A DNA stretch of 64,000 nucleotides from Pasteuria penetrans (GTDB taxonomy: Bacteria; Bacillota; Bacilli; Thermoactinomycetales; Thermoactinomycetaceae). This document shows positions 1-9,448 of this stretch, one piece after another (positions within the stretch are counted from its first letter, which is position 1; the number at the start of each line of letters is the position of its first letter). A model generated the notes under the pieces. That model searched no databases, was not told where the DNA came from, and saw only the letters and a list, made by a program, of their open reading frames with translations. The translations under genes were made by a program, and so were the position numbers. The stretch lies in NCBI RefSeq assembly GCF_900538055.1, contig NZ_UZAC03000001.1, positions 310,001 through 374,000 on the forward strand. The letters are read 5' to 3'.

Positions 1-208
1 CCTCGGAAAGTACTCCTAAAACCATATTGAAAGTTACATGAAAAAAAAATAAACCAAGAGAAAATGCTATTATACGTCCAAAAGTCCCGAATCCCCTATC
101 CATTATAAAGGAATTATACCAGCCAAATGGAATAGAAAAAAGAACGACAACAATCAATAAGAAAATCAAAAAAATAACCCCTGGAACAATATCTGGAATC
201 GATAACAA
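1..208 (-). CDS. Partial hypothetical membrane protein (cut by window edge)
   Basis: On the minus strand a frame stays open from a TTG at 208 to the window edge, about 69 codons. A GGGGTG-like ribosome site lies about 10 bases upstream, and TTG starts are used elsewhere in this window (dnaX, the CorC-type gene, fba). The peptide begins with one very hydrophobic segment (IPDIVPGVIFLIFLLIVVVL), then a short polar stretch and a second hydrophobic segment (IIAFSLGLFFF), so it looks like the N-terminus of a membrane protein. No family is recognised. It could also be decayed sequence, because everything to its right is non-coding. Confidence 0.35.
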   Translation of the reverse strand, partial: MLSIPDIVPGVIFLIFLLIVVVLFSIPFGWYNSFIMDRGFGTFGRIIAFSLGLFFFHVTFNMVLGVLSE

Positions 209-423
209 AATTCAATGCACCCCATGTCCAAGCATCGTACTACGATGAACCCGTGACCAACCGTACCATTCATCCGCCCTACACTTCAACGTATTCCCTA
301 AGATCCAAAAAACCACTGCAATGATTCCCTAAGACCCCCACAAGTCCATAAACTGAAAGCATGAATCAAGGGAAGTGAACCGACGACCCTCCACAATTAC
401 TCATCTGTGTAAAGAAACCACCT

Positions 424-547
424 ACCTAACAACGTCTTACTCTTTCTAGAAATCTGCACCCCAACCCGGGCATCATGGACACTGAAGGATTCAACAACCA
501 AGTTCGGAACGGGGGACAAACGAAGAGAACAACCTATACAAACCAAG
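424..547 (-). pseudogene. Decayed 5S rRNA copy
   Basis: Read on the minus strand, this stretch aligns along its whole length with the intact 5S gene at 28352-28469. Shared blocks include AACGTC.TACTCT, TCTGCACCCCAA, the region matching the CTGGAGGGCTTAACGAC segment, GTTCGGAA.GGG and the terminal ACCAAG. Many substitutions break the helices (for example GGTGGTTCCCCTCCGCC has become GGACAAACGAAGAG), so it cannot fold as 5S rRNA. I see no 16S or 23S sequence beside it. It is either the last trace of a deleted rRNA operon or a displaced 5S copy. Confidence 0.7.
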
Positions 548-930
548 AAGTGCGTCTACACACAATCTGTGCGAAAAACAGGGAAATACGTAACTGCAAA
601 CTGTAATTCGTATGGGGAAGATAGCAAAGGGAGAGGGGATCACCAGAATGCATCACAGAACAACATAAAACACTGCAGAAGCTGGATTCCCTGTGAAACC
701 TATGTGGGAGCGTATACGTATACTATAAGGGCAACCCACACAGTTTTGTAAAGGGGGTCCGTAAAATACAGAATCTCCCCCATCTGAGTAGGGGGATTTT
801 ACACAAGGGAGCCCACATTCACGGACAGATCATCAGGGTTTCCAGGGGGATATCCATCCCCCATAGGGATTTGTCCTACTTATGAAATTTCTCATCAGCA
901 AGCATAAAGGTTACACAACAAACAAACCCA
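548..930. other. Non-coding stretch with one hairpin
   Basis: No convincing gene. A short C5/G5 hairpin (CCCCC at 777-781, GGGGG at 791-795, followed by ATTTT) could be a weak terminator reading plus. Short ORFs here lack ribosome sites and protein-like composition. Confidence 0.4.
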
Positions 931-973
931 TGGTGTTGATGCAAAAATAAACATAGTATTGGCATCAACACCA
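931..973 (-). terminator. Perfect 12-bp inverted repeat
   Basis: TGGTGTTGATGC at 931-942 is exactly complementary to GCATCAACACCA at 962-973, with a 19-nt AT-rich loop. It lies just beyond the stop of the small minus-strand ORF at 1089-1301. It lacks a clean T-run, so the terminator role is inferred. Confidence 0.35.
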
Positions 974-1088
974 CAAATTAGGAAACAATTCCACATGAAA
1001 AAATAACAGGTACCCACGTCCTGTCCTGGCCGGTAGGATGGGTGGGCCACAAGAGACGGAAAGACCATCTGAGATACCAGGCCTATCC

Positions 1089-1301
1089 TTAACAAAGACT
1101 CCCATCACTGTTTCTGCATGGCGTCGGGGACATGAGAACCTTGGGAACAAGCTCCATGGCAACCATCTGCATTACCCTGCCCCAGAAAGCACTCGGCTCC
1201 GCCGCCTCTGTATGGGATATGGGGGAAAAAAGAAAGGTCGTGGGCAACATCACACATGCAACAGATTTTACTATTTTTCCATTCCATCCAAACAATTTCA
1301 T
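1089..1301 (-). CDS. Small hypothetical secreted protein
   Basis: A 70-residue ORF starting ATG at 1301 with AGGAG about 10 bases upstream. Its first 33 residues look like a signal peptide: Lys near the start, a hydrophobic core (VACVMLPTTFLF) and an AEA-like cleavage site (SHTEAAEPS). The rest is short (GRVMQMVAMELVPKVLM...) and resembles nothing I know. The reading continues in another frame beyond the stop (965-1162 has protein-like text), so this may be the front of a longer, frameshifted gene. The inverted repeat at 931-973 follows it. Confidence 0.3.
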   Translation of the reverse strand: MKLFGWNGKIVKSVACVMLPTTFLFSPISHTEAAEPSAFWGRVMQMVAMELVPKVLMSPTPCRNSDGSLC

Positions 1302-1804
1302 AATGTAGACCACTCCTATAGAATTTAATTTTATCGATACAATGTTGAAAATATCGTAGTCCGTATAATGCTACAGATTGTAGTGAACTATCCACCCTCT
1401 CCCACTTGCTATACTAAAATGTTACACCTAAATATCGATGTAAACAAATCAAGTATAAGCAAGATCATAATATATAGTCCTATGTATTGGCAACCCAAGG
1501 AAAAAAGGATTGAGTTCACTATTGTTTTCATTCAACATTGATTTAGATTATATAATTATACTTTATTTATATAAATAACATATTTTTGTTTTAATACTTA
1601 AGATTAATCATTTTTAAAATTTTTTTTCATATGATGCAAGAAGGAACGGGTCTCCGCTGTTTATAGCGGGTGGATGAACAGAGGCTTTAGGGTATGAAAT
1701 TATTGCATGAATCAGGTAGGCAGTATTATGGAATAGCATATGGAGAACGGATGATAGGCAAACAGATCGTTTGAGTTCACCGGGCTGCCCTATAACCCTA
1801 GTTG
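1302..1804. other. AT-rich gene-free stretch
   Basis: Very AT-rich between 1400 and 1620, then more mixed. No ribosome site with a supported reading frame. The 1614-1886 minus ORF is rejected because it crosses the terminal repeat of the IS fragment that begins near 1805. Confidence 0.45.
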
Positions 1805-2399
1805 ATGGTGCTGGCGCGGTTAACAAGGTTCGCAATTGTTTCTTGAGGTTCCAATAAAAATAGGGAATGATCCTTTGCGGATTCATAAAAATAATTATAT
1901 ATACTTTTAAGAAATCATATTATCCATAGCAGTTTGGTTTCCAAATTACGGCCGGGCCATCGATATTTATAATAATATTCTGAAATATATACACAAAACA
2001 AGATGTGACCCCTTTCTCCCATGTACATTCGAAACAACTTTTATGTTTCACCTGAAAATTACTGCCAAAAAAACTTGAGAACCATCTGTTATTTCTATAC
2101 AATCCTCTTTATACTATAAAAAAGGAGGTTGATAACAGATGATCCCAGGGCGTTATACCATGGAACAGTCGAATTTGAAAGAGGTAGAGGAATGGATGGA
2201 ATGCTTTGCGAATCAGTGGCACTGGTGTTCCACCAAAGAAGAAATTAAACTTGCAATCCTTTGCGAGTATTACAGGCAACATGCTTCATGGTACAGGCAA
2301 ACATATGCCGATTATCATAATACGATTGGTCAACCGTGTAAGGATATCCTTTTTACCCTAAGAGGGGTGCGAACAGCCCCCTCCTATTTACGTCTATAA
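1805..2399 (+). pseudogene. IS1182-like element, 5' end only (truncated transposase)
   Basis: The piece begins with a terminal-repeat-like GGTGCTGGCGCGG, then about 330 bp of leader, then AAAGGAGG and an ATG at 2139. The same layout and spacing are seen in the complete IS at 6505-8867. The 86-residue product contains YADYHNTIGQPCKDILFT, matching the N-terminal YSGYHNTIGRPCIHILT of the full transposase, then runs into unrelated sequence. The DDE domain is missing, so it is inactive. An inverted sister copy, alike in leader and coding sequence, lies at 17185-17877. Confidence 0.75.
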
Positions 2400-2679
2400 G
2401 TATTACTACCCAAAAAAATGTTTATTGATATCGATATTGTGTAATAATATTTATAGAAATAAAATATACATATATTTTATTAAGATGAACATAATGATCT
2501 AAAATCAAGGTGCCTTCCTGGTACAATCGTCAATATAATTGGAAATCGATGCTCATCGTGATTATCCAGTTCATACCAGGGTTTTTCTTCCTTATTATGT
2601 AAAATATTACCATCATAGTGCGTACCGGGATGTTCTGATAGTTTTTTGAAAATTTTAAATTATTAGATTGATGCCCCCT
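2400..2679. other. AT-rich spacer downstream of IS fragments
   Basis: No gene seen. This probably holds the 3' end of the IS whose transposase ends at 2680, but I could not define a terminal inverted repeat. Confidence 0.3.
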
Positions 2680-3699
2680 TCAGGAAATCTGCTGGTAAAA
2701 ACGTCTACCCGGGGACTTTCTTATGTTTATGTTATTCTTTTTCTGAATCATACTATCAAAGCATATAGTCATCATATATGAAACAATTAGCATGAATGCC
2801 TGATTATATGACGTTGGTCTATGTTTATCTAGCCCCATTGTATGCTTTAGTATTGTGAAACAGTGCTCTCCTGATGAACGTTTTTTCATTAACTCTTTAC
2901 ATCCCTTTGTTTGTAGTTGATAAAAATTCTCCTTTCGCAGTGGACTGGTGATGGAGTTCGGTGTTTTGGCTCTTCTCTTATTATATCCAGCCAGTAATTT
3001 TAAACCGTGTTGTTTACATAATTCGAACAGATCATGTACGTCGTAAGCACTGTCTGCTACTAGGCCCCTACATCCTAAGGTTGATATCTCGGGGATCAGT
3101 AAACAGGACGCTTCAACCTCGCCTAAATTTGCGGGGCCCATGGCCAATACCAACGGTATCCTGCCGTCCATGGTTGCCACCACGGTTACTCCTATTCCCC
3201 TGTGAAAGCCCTTATAGTTCCGAAGGGTGGCCGTATCTTTCGCCCGTCTGCTTGTCGACACAATCACTTGATCCAAGAAAAGATATTTTTCCTTTATTTC
3301 CGACAATATAACCTTCTGATCTTCTTCACTAAGAAATTCTAATAGGTTAAAAATTATTGTTTCTCCGTTTTTTGCAATACATTTTTTAATGTTTTTATCA
3401 TATAATGATCGACTAAACCCTTTCGTAATCCCTATAATATCTCTTATCATTTTATTTCCATTTATAACATTTATTAATTCTCTTTCACTTTGTAAATTCC
3501 AAATAGCCATAACGAAACAGCACAATATCGACACACGGTGATCGATCACACGGGTACGGCTTGACTTCTCCTCATTCGGGAGACCGTAGACCGTGGTAGC
3601 TAATGTCTGCAGCATAAGCAGTCGGCTTTTTTCTTCTACCCCTATGCCCTCATGATCTTCCCAAGGCTGTTCTGAAAGATTGGGTTTCTTTTTCCTCAC
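2680..3699 (-). CDS. DDE transposase (IS4/IS5-like)
   Basis: 339 residues with a GTG start at 3699 preceded by GAGAAG. The C-terminal two thirds is an RNase H-like DDE transposase domain. Candidate catalytic residues are D in FLDQVIVS (about residue 143), D in LVADSAYD (about 216) and E in RSSGEHCFTILKH (about 280). The N-terminus carries the helical region typical of IS4/IS5 relatives. The gene is full length with no internal stop. A group II intron sits about 55 bp upstream of its start, in the leader of this element, so the IS may be the intron's original target. The exact IS family is uncertain. Confidence 0.75.
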   Translation of the reverse strand: MRKKKPNLSEQPWEDHEGIGVEEKSRLLMLQTLATTVYGLPNEEKSSRTRVIDHRVSILCCFVMAIWNLQSERELINVINGNKMIRDIIGITKGFSRSLYDKNIKKCIAKNGETIIFNLLEFLSEEDQKVILSEIKEKYLFLDQVIVSTSRRAKDTATLRNYKGFHRGIGVTVVATMDGRIPLVLAMGPANLGEVEASCLLIPEISTLGCRGLVADSAYDVHDLFELCKQHGLKLLAGYNKRRAKTPNSITSPLRKENFYQLQTKGCKELMKKRSSGEHCFTILKHTMGLDKHRPTSYNQAFMLIVSYMMTICFDSMIQKKNNINIRKSPGRRFYQQIS

Positions 3700-3790
3700 C
3701 TGTTCTCTTCTCTTTTTTCTTTCTAATTTCCCATGAAGATCTGGAAAATTACTTGTCGAGTAGGGCTGGCATTTCAGCCAACCCTCTCAC

Positions 3791-3825
3791 AGAACCGTAC
3801 TTAATAGTCTCCCATTATACGGCTC
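3791..3825 (-). ncRNA. Group II intron domain V (outer intron)
   Basis: GAGCCGTATAATGGG...TTAAGTACGGTTCT forms a domain V-type hairpin of the standard size (about 34 nt). It lies between the IEP stop and a domain VI hairpin built from GGGTTGGC/GCCAGCCC. Equivalent domain V sequences occur at 5579-5613 (inner copy) and 50004-50038 (solo copy), with changes in the stems that mostly keep pairing. It is the catalytic core of the ribozyme. Confidence 0.8.
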
Positions 3826-3836
3826 TTATTGCCCCA

Positions 3837-5100
3837 TTAGGATCTTGTCCTATTCAGATGCCAGTGTACAAACAGCCTTCGGTACTTTCCCCGTATATAT
3901 CGAACCCATCTCAGGGCCTTTTTCCAATTGTTCAGCTTTTTGTATTTCTTCGTGGCCCATCGAGCCAGAACTTGGTCGATGTGGTCACGCAAGAAATTCC
4001 TAATGGCCGAAGGGTAGAAGGCGCCATAATAGGTAAGCCATCCCATGAGTTTGGCATGGAGAAGGTTTGCTATCTCCTCCAGATCTATGCCCACTCTACT
4101 TGGGATGCCCAGCTTCCCAACTTGCCTAGCTATCTTGCTTTTAGATTTTTGGCTTATGGCTGGTACGAAACCCACAGATCTCACCCCTGTACGACGACTT
4201 CTGACCTCACGGGCCTTGAATGCGTACCCTAGAAAATCAAAGGCAACAACATCATGATTCCCGTTCCGCCTATCATCTTCACAGTAGAAGATTTTGGTCT
4301 TCTCCGGATGCAGTTCCAGCCCGCACTCTGCCAATCTTTGCCGAATTTCTGAAAGAAGATGTTCAGCTTGCGCTTTGTTCCGGCAGTGGACGATAATATC
4401 ATCTACATACCTCGCAAAACGTATATCGGGGTGCTCCGTTTCTATCCATTGATCAAAAGCGTAGTGCAGGAACAGATTGGCCAGGAGGGGACTTTACGAC
4501 TCCACCTTGCGGCGTGCCCTTAACCCTTTCCTCGCTCGTCCCATCAGGTAATAATACCGGTGCCTTAAGCCACCTCTTGCAATAGAGTAACGTTACTTTA
4601 TCCGCCCCAACGTGCTCAAGGGCCCTCAAAATGAGGTGATGCGGAATGTTGTCAAAGAAGCCCACTATGTCGAGGTCGATTCCCCAGTCGTACTCCCAAC
4701 AGCGCTCACGGGTTACACGTAACGCCTGATGCGCTGATCTCTTGGGGCGACATCCATAGGAATCTCCATGAAAGTGGGTCTCTAGGAGAGGCTCAAGCCG
4801 ATTCTTTATTACCGTCTGGGCTACCCGGTCTGCTACCGTGGGTATGCCAAGTGGCCTTTTTCCACCGCATGACTTGGGAATCCACACACGCCTAACCTTG
4901 GAGGGGAAGTAGGATCCTGCGCAGAGTTGATTCCATATCACATACAAATTACTTCTCAGATCGTATGCGAATGCGGTAATCGTCTGCTGATCCACTCCAG
5001 GACCTCCATCGTTAGACATTACCTGATGCCACGCCTTCAGTACCTCTTTCTGCTGTATATTGTATCTGTCTGGATTTTGGTCCGATGTTGCTTGCTTCAT
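3837..5100 (-). pseudogene. ltrA: Group II intron-encoded reverse transcriptase/maturase, frameshifted
   Basis: Start ATG at 5100 is preceded by GAAGAGGAG at good spacing. The first frame has the RT0-RT4 region (GGPGVDQQT, KRPLGIPTVADRVAQ, YGCRPKRSAHQAL, DLDIVGFFDNIPH, GTPQGGVV). The frame then shifts at 4493-4495, where an AAA on the minus strand replaces an expected AA. Removing one base restores VVSPLLANLFLHYAF and leads into the YVDD active site (about 4390-4415), the thumb and the X maturase domain (YRRLFVHW near the end). The protein would be about 420 residues. No strong HNH endonuclease motif is visible. The shift is either a real inactivation or a sequencing error in a short homopolymer. 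Confidence 0.85.
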
Positions 5101-5542
5101 ACCAGTCTCCTCTTCCGGTAATTTCCATCCAAGTTGCTGTACTTCTCTGAAACATGCAGGCAATTCAACCCCTTCGCTCCACTTCCATTACAGAAGCTTC
5201 TACACTACTATGGGTTGATCCGACTTCGTGCACGGAACCTCGGTTAGCCCTCGGTCTTTACATCTGGCGACAGCCAGACGCCGTACGACGATCTCTCAAG
5301 TTCCGATCAAGAGCCTAAATCGGGTTCATCCCGCCTATACACCGCATGCCACCGGGGCAGAAGATAGGTCGTCCCCCACGGTTCATCCCGACGTCCGATA
5401 CCCACCTCGGTTTTGACATGGACTACATTTTTCGATGCGTCTTCGAACGGTTCGCTTTCGCTGATCTCCCCGATTCCCACCTGACAGGGTCATGCCCTGC
5501 CTTTTCCTAGATCGCTCACAACCAAGGCATTTAACCCCAGCG

Positions 5543-6208
5543 TCGAGTAGACCCGGCATTTCAGCCGAGTCCCTCACAGAACTGGACGTGATACTCTCGC
5601 ATCATCCAGCTCTTCTCATCCCATCCCAATCTTCAGACCCTTTAGGTCATACTTCGATTATAGGGATGTTGCTCCGAGGTTCCAGTGATCTCCTCCAGCG
5701 GATCTCCCACTAAAGTTTCATTTTACTGTCCTCCTCAGGATGAGTCAGCCCCTTCGCTCCACTCCCATTACAGAAGCTTCCACACTACTATGAGCTGATC
5801 CGACTTCGTGCACGGAACCTCGGTTTATCCTCGGTCTTTCCATCTGGCGACAGCCGGACGCCGTACGACGATCTCTCAAGTTCCGACCAAGAGCCTAAAT
5901 CGGGTTCATCCCGCCTGTACACCGCATGCCACCGGGGCAGAAGATAGGTCGTCCCCCACGGTTTATCCCGACGTTAGTGCCCCACCTCGGTTTTGACATG
6001 GACTACGCCTTTCGATGCGTCTTCGAACGGTTCGCTTTCGCTGATCTCCCCGATTCCCACCTGACAGGGTCATGCCCTGCCTTTTCCTAGATCGCTCACA
6101 ACCAGGGCACTTTACCCCAGCAGCACTAGGCAGTTTGTAACCTGCTACCTACCAGCCGGTTACGAAGGGCCGAGCAACCTTCATCTCTTGAACGACTTCT
6201 TGACACAC
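5543..6208 (-). mobile_element. ORF-less group II intron inserted inside the outer group II intron
   Basis: A 666-nt copy from GTGTGTCAAGAAGTCG (6208) to CTACTCGAC (5543). It includes the 5' domain I hairpins, domain V (5579-5613) and domain VI, but lacks the RT gene: domain IV is a short sequence between the AAGCTTCTGTAATGG block and CTAAAGGGTCTGAAG. It is very similar to the outer intron and to the 685-nt copy at 49390-50074. The insertion point is after CCTAGTGCT, 87 nt into the outer intron. Splicing must rely on the outer intron's own or another copy's maturase. Confidence 0.85.
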
Positions 6209-6295
6209 AGCACTAGGCGGTTTGTAACCTGCTACCTATCAGCCGGTTACGAAGGGCCGAGCAACCTTCATCTCTTGACCGACTTCTTGACACAC

Positions 6296-6504
6296 ATATC
6301 GTCTATGGAATAGGACATCTATATCTACTCCCTTATTTTCATAGATATATTTTTTCAAATTATAACAAAGGAGTAATCGTATATATAGGGTAATAAGTAA
6401 AAATTTATTATATTACATATATTTTACAATAATGGACACAGCGATCAACTCGGGGAGATACCTCAAGAGGGATTTTTTGCATTTTCCATAACTTAAAATT
6501 AGTA
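6296..6504. other. AT-rich spacer between intron and IS
   Basis: Holds the 5' exon of the outer intron (ends ...CCATAGACGATAT on the minus strand), and otherwise AT-rich sequence with no gene. Confidence 0.4.
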
Positions 6505-8867
6505 CTGGTGCTACCGCGAAAAAAGGTATCAAACTTATTAAAATATTTTTGTAGATTAAATGATGTGTTCAGGAAATGTTTATATTGTTAATGTATATAA
6601 AAACAGTCTGCTTGGGTATTTCCGGCGTAAGTTCTTTGGGGTGGAAAGGTACCCCTTTCTAGGGGGATTGCACCTGAAAATTTCGTGCGATCGGTTATTT
6701 TTTGTTGAACCACCGAAATCACCGTGGAATCATAGGATCCGGTTCCTATCTCGCCCCTTTTGCGCACACCAAAGAAACCGACATAAAGTCGAATTTTATT
6801 TTTTATTTAAATAGTATTATATATTAAACCCTATGTAGTTATGGGTGATCTTATCCTTATCTTCCTGATCTTCTTTTGAAGATAACGAACGGCCTGGGAT
6901 AAATTATAAGCAGATCCTTTTGCCATCATGGCCCGTGCCACCCTCGTCTTACCACGCACCTTCATTTTGGCCGCCTGAAAACGGTTCTTCATAGAAGAAC
7001 AAACCCCCTCCACAGCCGCACGACGATTACCCTTCTCTTTGTACCCCGGTTGCTCCATTTTGTCTCGTTGTTCCGCCGTTGAATAGGACTGATCTGTGGT
7101 GCGCAGGACCCTTTCCCCCCTCTTCAGAGGTTTGGCTGCACATTGCTCGGCAAATTTACATCCCCCGCAAGTCCCCTCATGGAAGCGGGCCACTATCTTA
7201 CCCTTGCCCTTCTCTCCGGGTTGGTACGTGGATGAGTCGGGGGTCTTGCCACCAGGACACCGATGGATCTTTCCATCCTTTCCTCTCTTGAACCCGCTTA
7301 CCCTTTTTTTACTGGGATTTTCCTTTCTTCCCAACATATCGGTTGGGTGTATATCGATAGTACGTTCTTTAGCCGCCTCCCTTACCTCATGGCAGTTGTA
7401 CCCTCCGTCGAAATACAAGGTCTTGTTGTCCTCTGGTGCATGGTTGGATATATAGTCAACTCCAAAATCCTTATCGGAGTGAAGTGCCCCTTGGGTATTT
7501 ACATGGGTGAGTATACTCAATCCCTTCACCTCATCACGAGCCTCGACAAGGTTACAAACATACCCTCTACACAATTGCTTACCCTTGATACGACATTGGG
7601 CGTCTGGATCAAAGGGGCTTTGCAGACTGCCTGATGGCGAGGTGGAACGCACCATGAGTTTCTTTTGCCCTTCCTGTTCCACTCCCTCTGTCTGCTCTCC
7701 TATCACCCTTTGCAACAGTATATGGACTGGGGCGGATTGAAACTCCTTGTACTGGTTCCCAAAGTGTTTGAGGGCTAGGCAAATCTCTAGCAGTGTTGCC
7801 CTCCGTTTCATCTTGTCCGTTGGGTGATCTGCTGGTAGAAGGAGGAGGGACCTATAAGAATAGGCCTGGGCTTCGTTCACATCGGCCATCCCGCAATCTG
7901 GTTGCAAGAAGATCTCCCATTCGGAAGGAAGAGGTAGGGCAAGTTTGGCCATCGTACGAACCGAAATCCTAATCACCAAGAAAATCAACATATTGCGGCT
8001 CAGTTTCCTGATACAGCTGTCGATAAGGGTTGAATCCATCCGATAAATACTGGGATCCATGCCCACGATCCCCATCAAAAATTGGGTGAAGTCGGAGTAG
8101 AACTGTTCCTTCACATTATAGCCTTCGGTTTCCTCATAGACATTGAGGCGATTTCGACTCTCATATAGTGTTCTTTCACCCATAAGTGGTCTACCTTCTT
8201 TACCACCCAATGCCTCAAAGAGAGGGCCTTCGCGTGGAATTTGAATGATCAGCATACGGTCGCTACACCGTAAAAACTCCTTGATTATGTCGAAAATCAA
8301 TGGTGTGAGTATATGTATGCATGGCCTCCCAATGGTATTGTGGTAACCACTGTATCTCTTCCTATATAAGGATGCATATTCGGTGAAGAACAGGCCAAGG
8401 AGGATGAAAACAAATTCTATATCAGAAGGTTGTTTCGTACCCACCATGGATAATAGACGATTCTGCAAGTAAGTTTCCCTTTGTTCTATTTCCTCTGTTT
8501 CGTAGTCATTGGGTATTGTGTTACAACGTTGGGAAGCCATCTGTCCTCTAGTCTCCTTATATTTTTTTATTTTTATAAGGAAGATTATACAACAAGGATA
8601 GATGGCTTTTCCATATCTCTTACCATGTTTTTTAACTAACAAGATTTAATTACCATGGTTTGATACATAATAATCTAAATAAACTGTTTATTATGAAATA
8701 TCGTGCTGATCCATTTCCTGGGGATGCATTGAATGAAAGAGCAAGTACTATCAAATAACCTTACTATATTTATTAAATTTTATTATAGGTCGGGGAGGGA
8801 ACCAAATTTTGGAAACCAATGCTCTGGGCGGTACTTGTCGGATCGTTCCTTTCTGCGGTAGCACCAG
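6505..8867 (-). mobile_element. Complete IS1182-like insertion sequence with terminal inverted repeats
   Basis: The left end at 6505-6517 reads CTGGTGCTACCGC and the right end at 8855-8867 is its exact complement. The repeats extend imperfectly inward to about 20 bp (...GAAAAAAGG versus ...AGAAAGG). The 2363-bp element holds one transposase gene and a 327-bp leader. No clear target duplication is visible. A 5' fragment of a near-identical copy lies at 61631-62100, and more distant truncated relatives at 1805-2399 and 17185-17877. Confidence 0.85.
6831..8540 (-). CDS. IS1182-family transposase
   Basis: 569 residues from ATG at 8540 (MASQRCN...). A longer in-frame start at 8642 exists, but the partial copy at 61826 is out of frame upstream of this ATG, so MASQ is the likely start. 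The N-terminal DUF772-like region has YSGYHNTIGRPC. Probable catalytic residues are D in YRMDSTLIDS, D in LYFDGGYN and E in AAVEGVCSSMKNRF. A Cys-rich patch (GTCGGCKFAEQC) follows the second Asp, as is usual in this family. The gene is full length and probably active or recently active. The 5' leader has a weak CCTTAT/ATAAGG hairpin just before the start. Confidence 0.85.
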   Translation of the reverse strand: MASQRCNTIPNDYETEEIEQRETYLQNRLLSMVGTKQPSDIEFVFILLGLFFTEYASLYRKRYSGYHNTIGRPCIHILTPLIFDIIKEFLRCSDRMLIIQIPREGPLFEALGGKEGRPLMGERTLYESRNRLNVYEETEGYNVKEQFYSDFTQFLMGIVGMDPSIYRMDSTLIDSCIRKLSRNMLIFLVIRISVRTMAKLALPLPSEWEIFLQPDCGMADVNEAQAYSYRSLLLLPADHPTDKMKRRATLLEICLALKHFGNQYKEFQSAPVHILLQRVIGEQTEGVEQEGQKKLMVRSTSPSGSLQSPFDPDAQCRIKGKQLCRGYVCNLVEARDEVKGLSILTHVNTQGALHSDKDFGVDYISNHAPEDNKTLYFDGGYNCHEVREAAKERTIDIHPTDMLGRKENPSKKRVSGFKRGKDGKIHRCPGGKTPDSSTYQPGEKGKGKIVARFHEGTCGGCKFAEQCAAKPLKRGERVLRTTDQSYSTAEQRDKMEQPGYKEKGNRRAAVEGVCSSMKNRFQAAKMKVRGKTRVARAMMAKGSAYNLSQAVRYLQKKIRKIRIRSPITT

Positions 8868-9333
8868 ATATAAAAAATCCTAGAAAGGACCGGAAAGACC
8901 AACACATTCCCATAGATGTAGGACTACGGAAAGTTTTTTTGACCCTACACGCTCCTTAATAAAGAACCCTCCCTTTAACACACACATAACCATACTATAA
9001 ACGATACTCGGGGTATTCTAATATATTTATCGTAATTTTGTCAAGCAGATTAATTTTGTCAAGCAGATTGTGTCTGATCGCGTGCGTGATTTCCCCCTGG
9101 GGGTGTGCCCCGTAAGCTGTAATAATAAAGGGAGATAATGATAGGAGTATACATTTTTGTTTAAATAAAATTTATATAATATTTCAATATATAATCCTTT
9201 ACGCATATCGTTTTTTTATATACGTTAGAGACGGATGGAATCCAGTCCCGCCCGACATTATTTTTTCACCTGTTTTATAATAATAATTATTTATAAATGA
9301 TAAAAATGTACTAGTTATTATTCAAGAGATAAA
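8868..9333. other. Gene-free spacer with an 18-bp tandem repeat
   Basis: No gene. Contains the exact tandem repeat TAATTTTGTCAAGCAGAT at 9033-9050 and 9051-9068, then AT-rich sequence leading to the promoter of the Cys/His-rich gene. Confidence 0.5.
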
Positions 9334-9342
9334 CATATCATA
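9334..9342 (+). promoter_or_regulatory. Mother-cell sigma (SigE/SigK)-type -10 element
   Basis: CATATCATA fits the CATANNNTA pattern known for SigK (and largely SigE) -10 elements. It lies 107 bp before the ATG of the Cys/His-rich gene. The paralogue has CATATCCTA at a nearly equal distance (103 bp), in an otherwise alignable leader (taaaaCATATC.TA...TGGCAG...CTGC). A clear AC at the SigK -35 spacing is not present, so the assignment is inferred. Confidence 0.5.
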
Positions 9343-9448
9343 ATGAATATGGCAGTCCCTACTAACTGCTAAAAAAACCTTCTCAGCTCAAGAAGAAAAC
9401 TTATCTTCCTATTATTTCTAAAAAATTATAGAACATGGGGGATACACT

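Larger units (their letters stand above)
3755..6295 (-). mobile_element. Group II intron with reverse transcriptase, interrupted by a second group II intron (outer intron of a twintron)
   Basis: Read on the minus strand, the outer intron starts with GTGTGTCAAGAAGTCG at 6295 and ends ...CTACTCGAC at 3755. Its first 87 nt run 6295-6209. Then a complete second intron (6208-5543) intervenes. The outer intron resumes at 5542 with GCTGGGG and continues through the IEP gene, domain V and domain VI. Joining 6209 to 5542 restores CTAGTGCT/GCTGGGG, which is the uninterrupted sequence found inside the inner copy and in the solo copy at 49390. The outer intron without the insert is 1875 nt. Its 5' exon ends ...GACGATAT and its 3' exon begins AAGTAATTTT, about 55 bp upstream of the DDE transposase gene. 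Confidence 0.85.
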
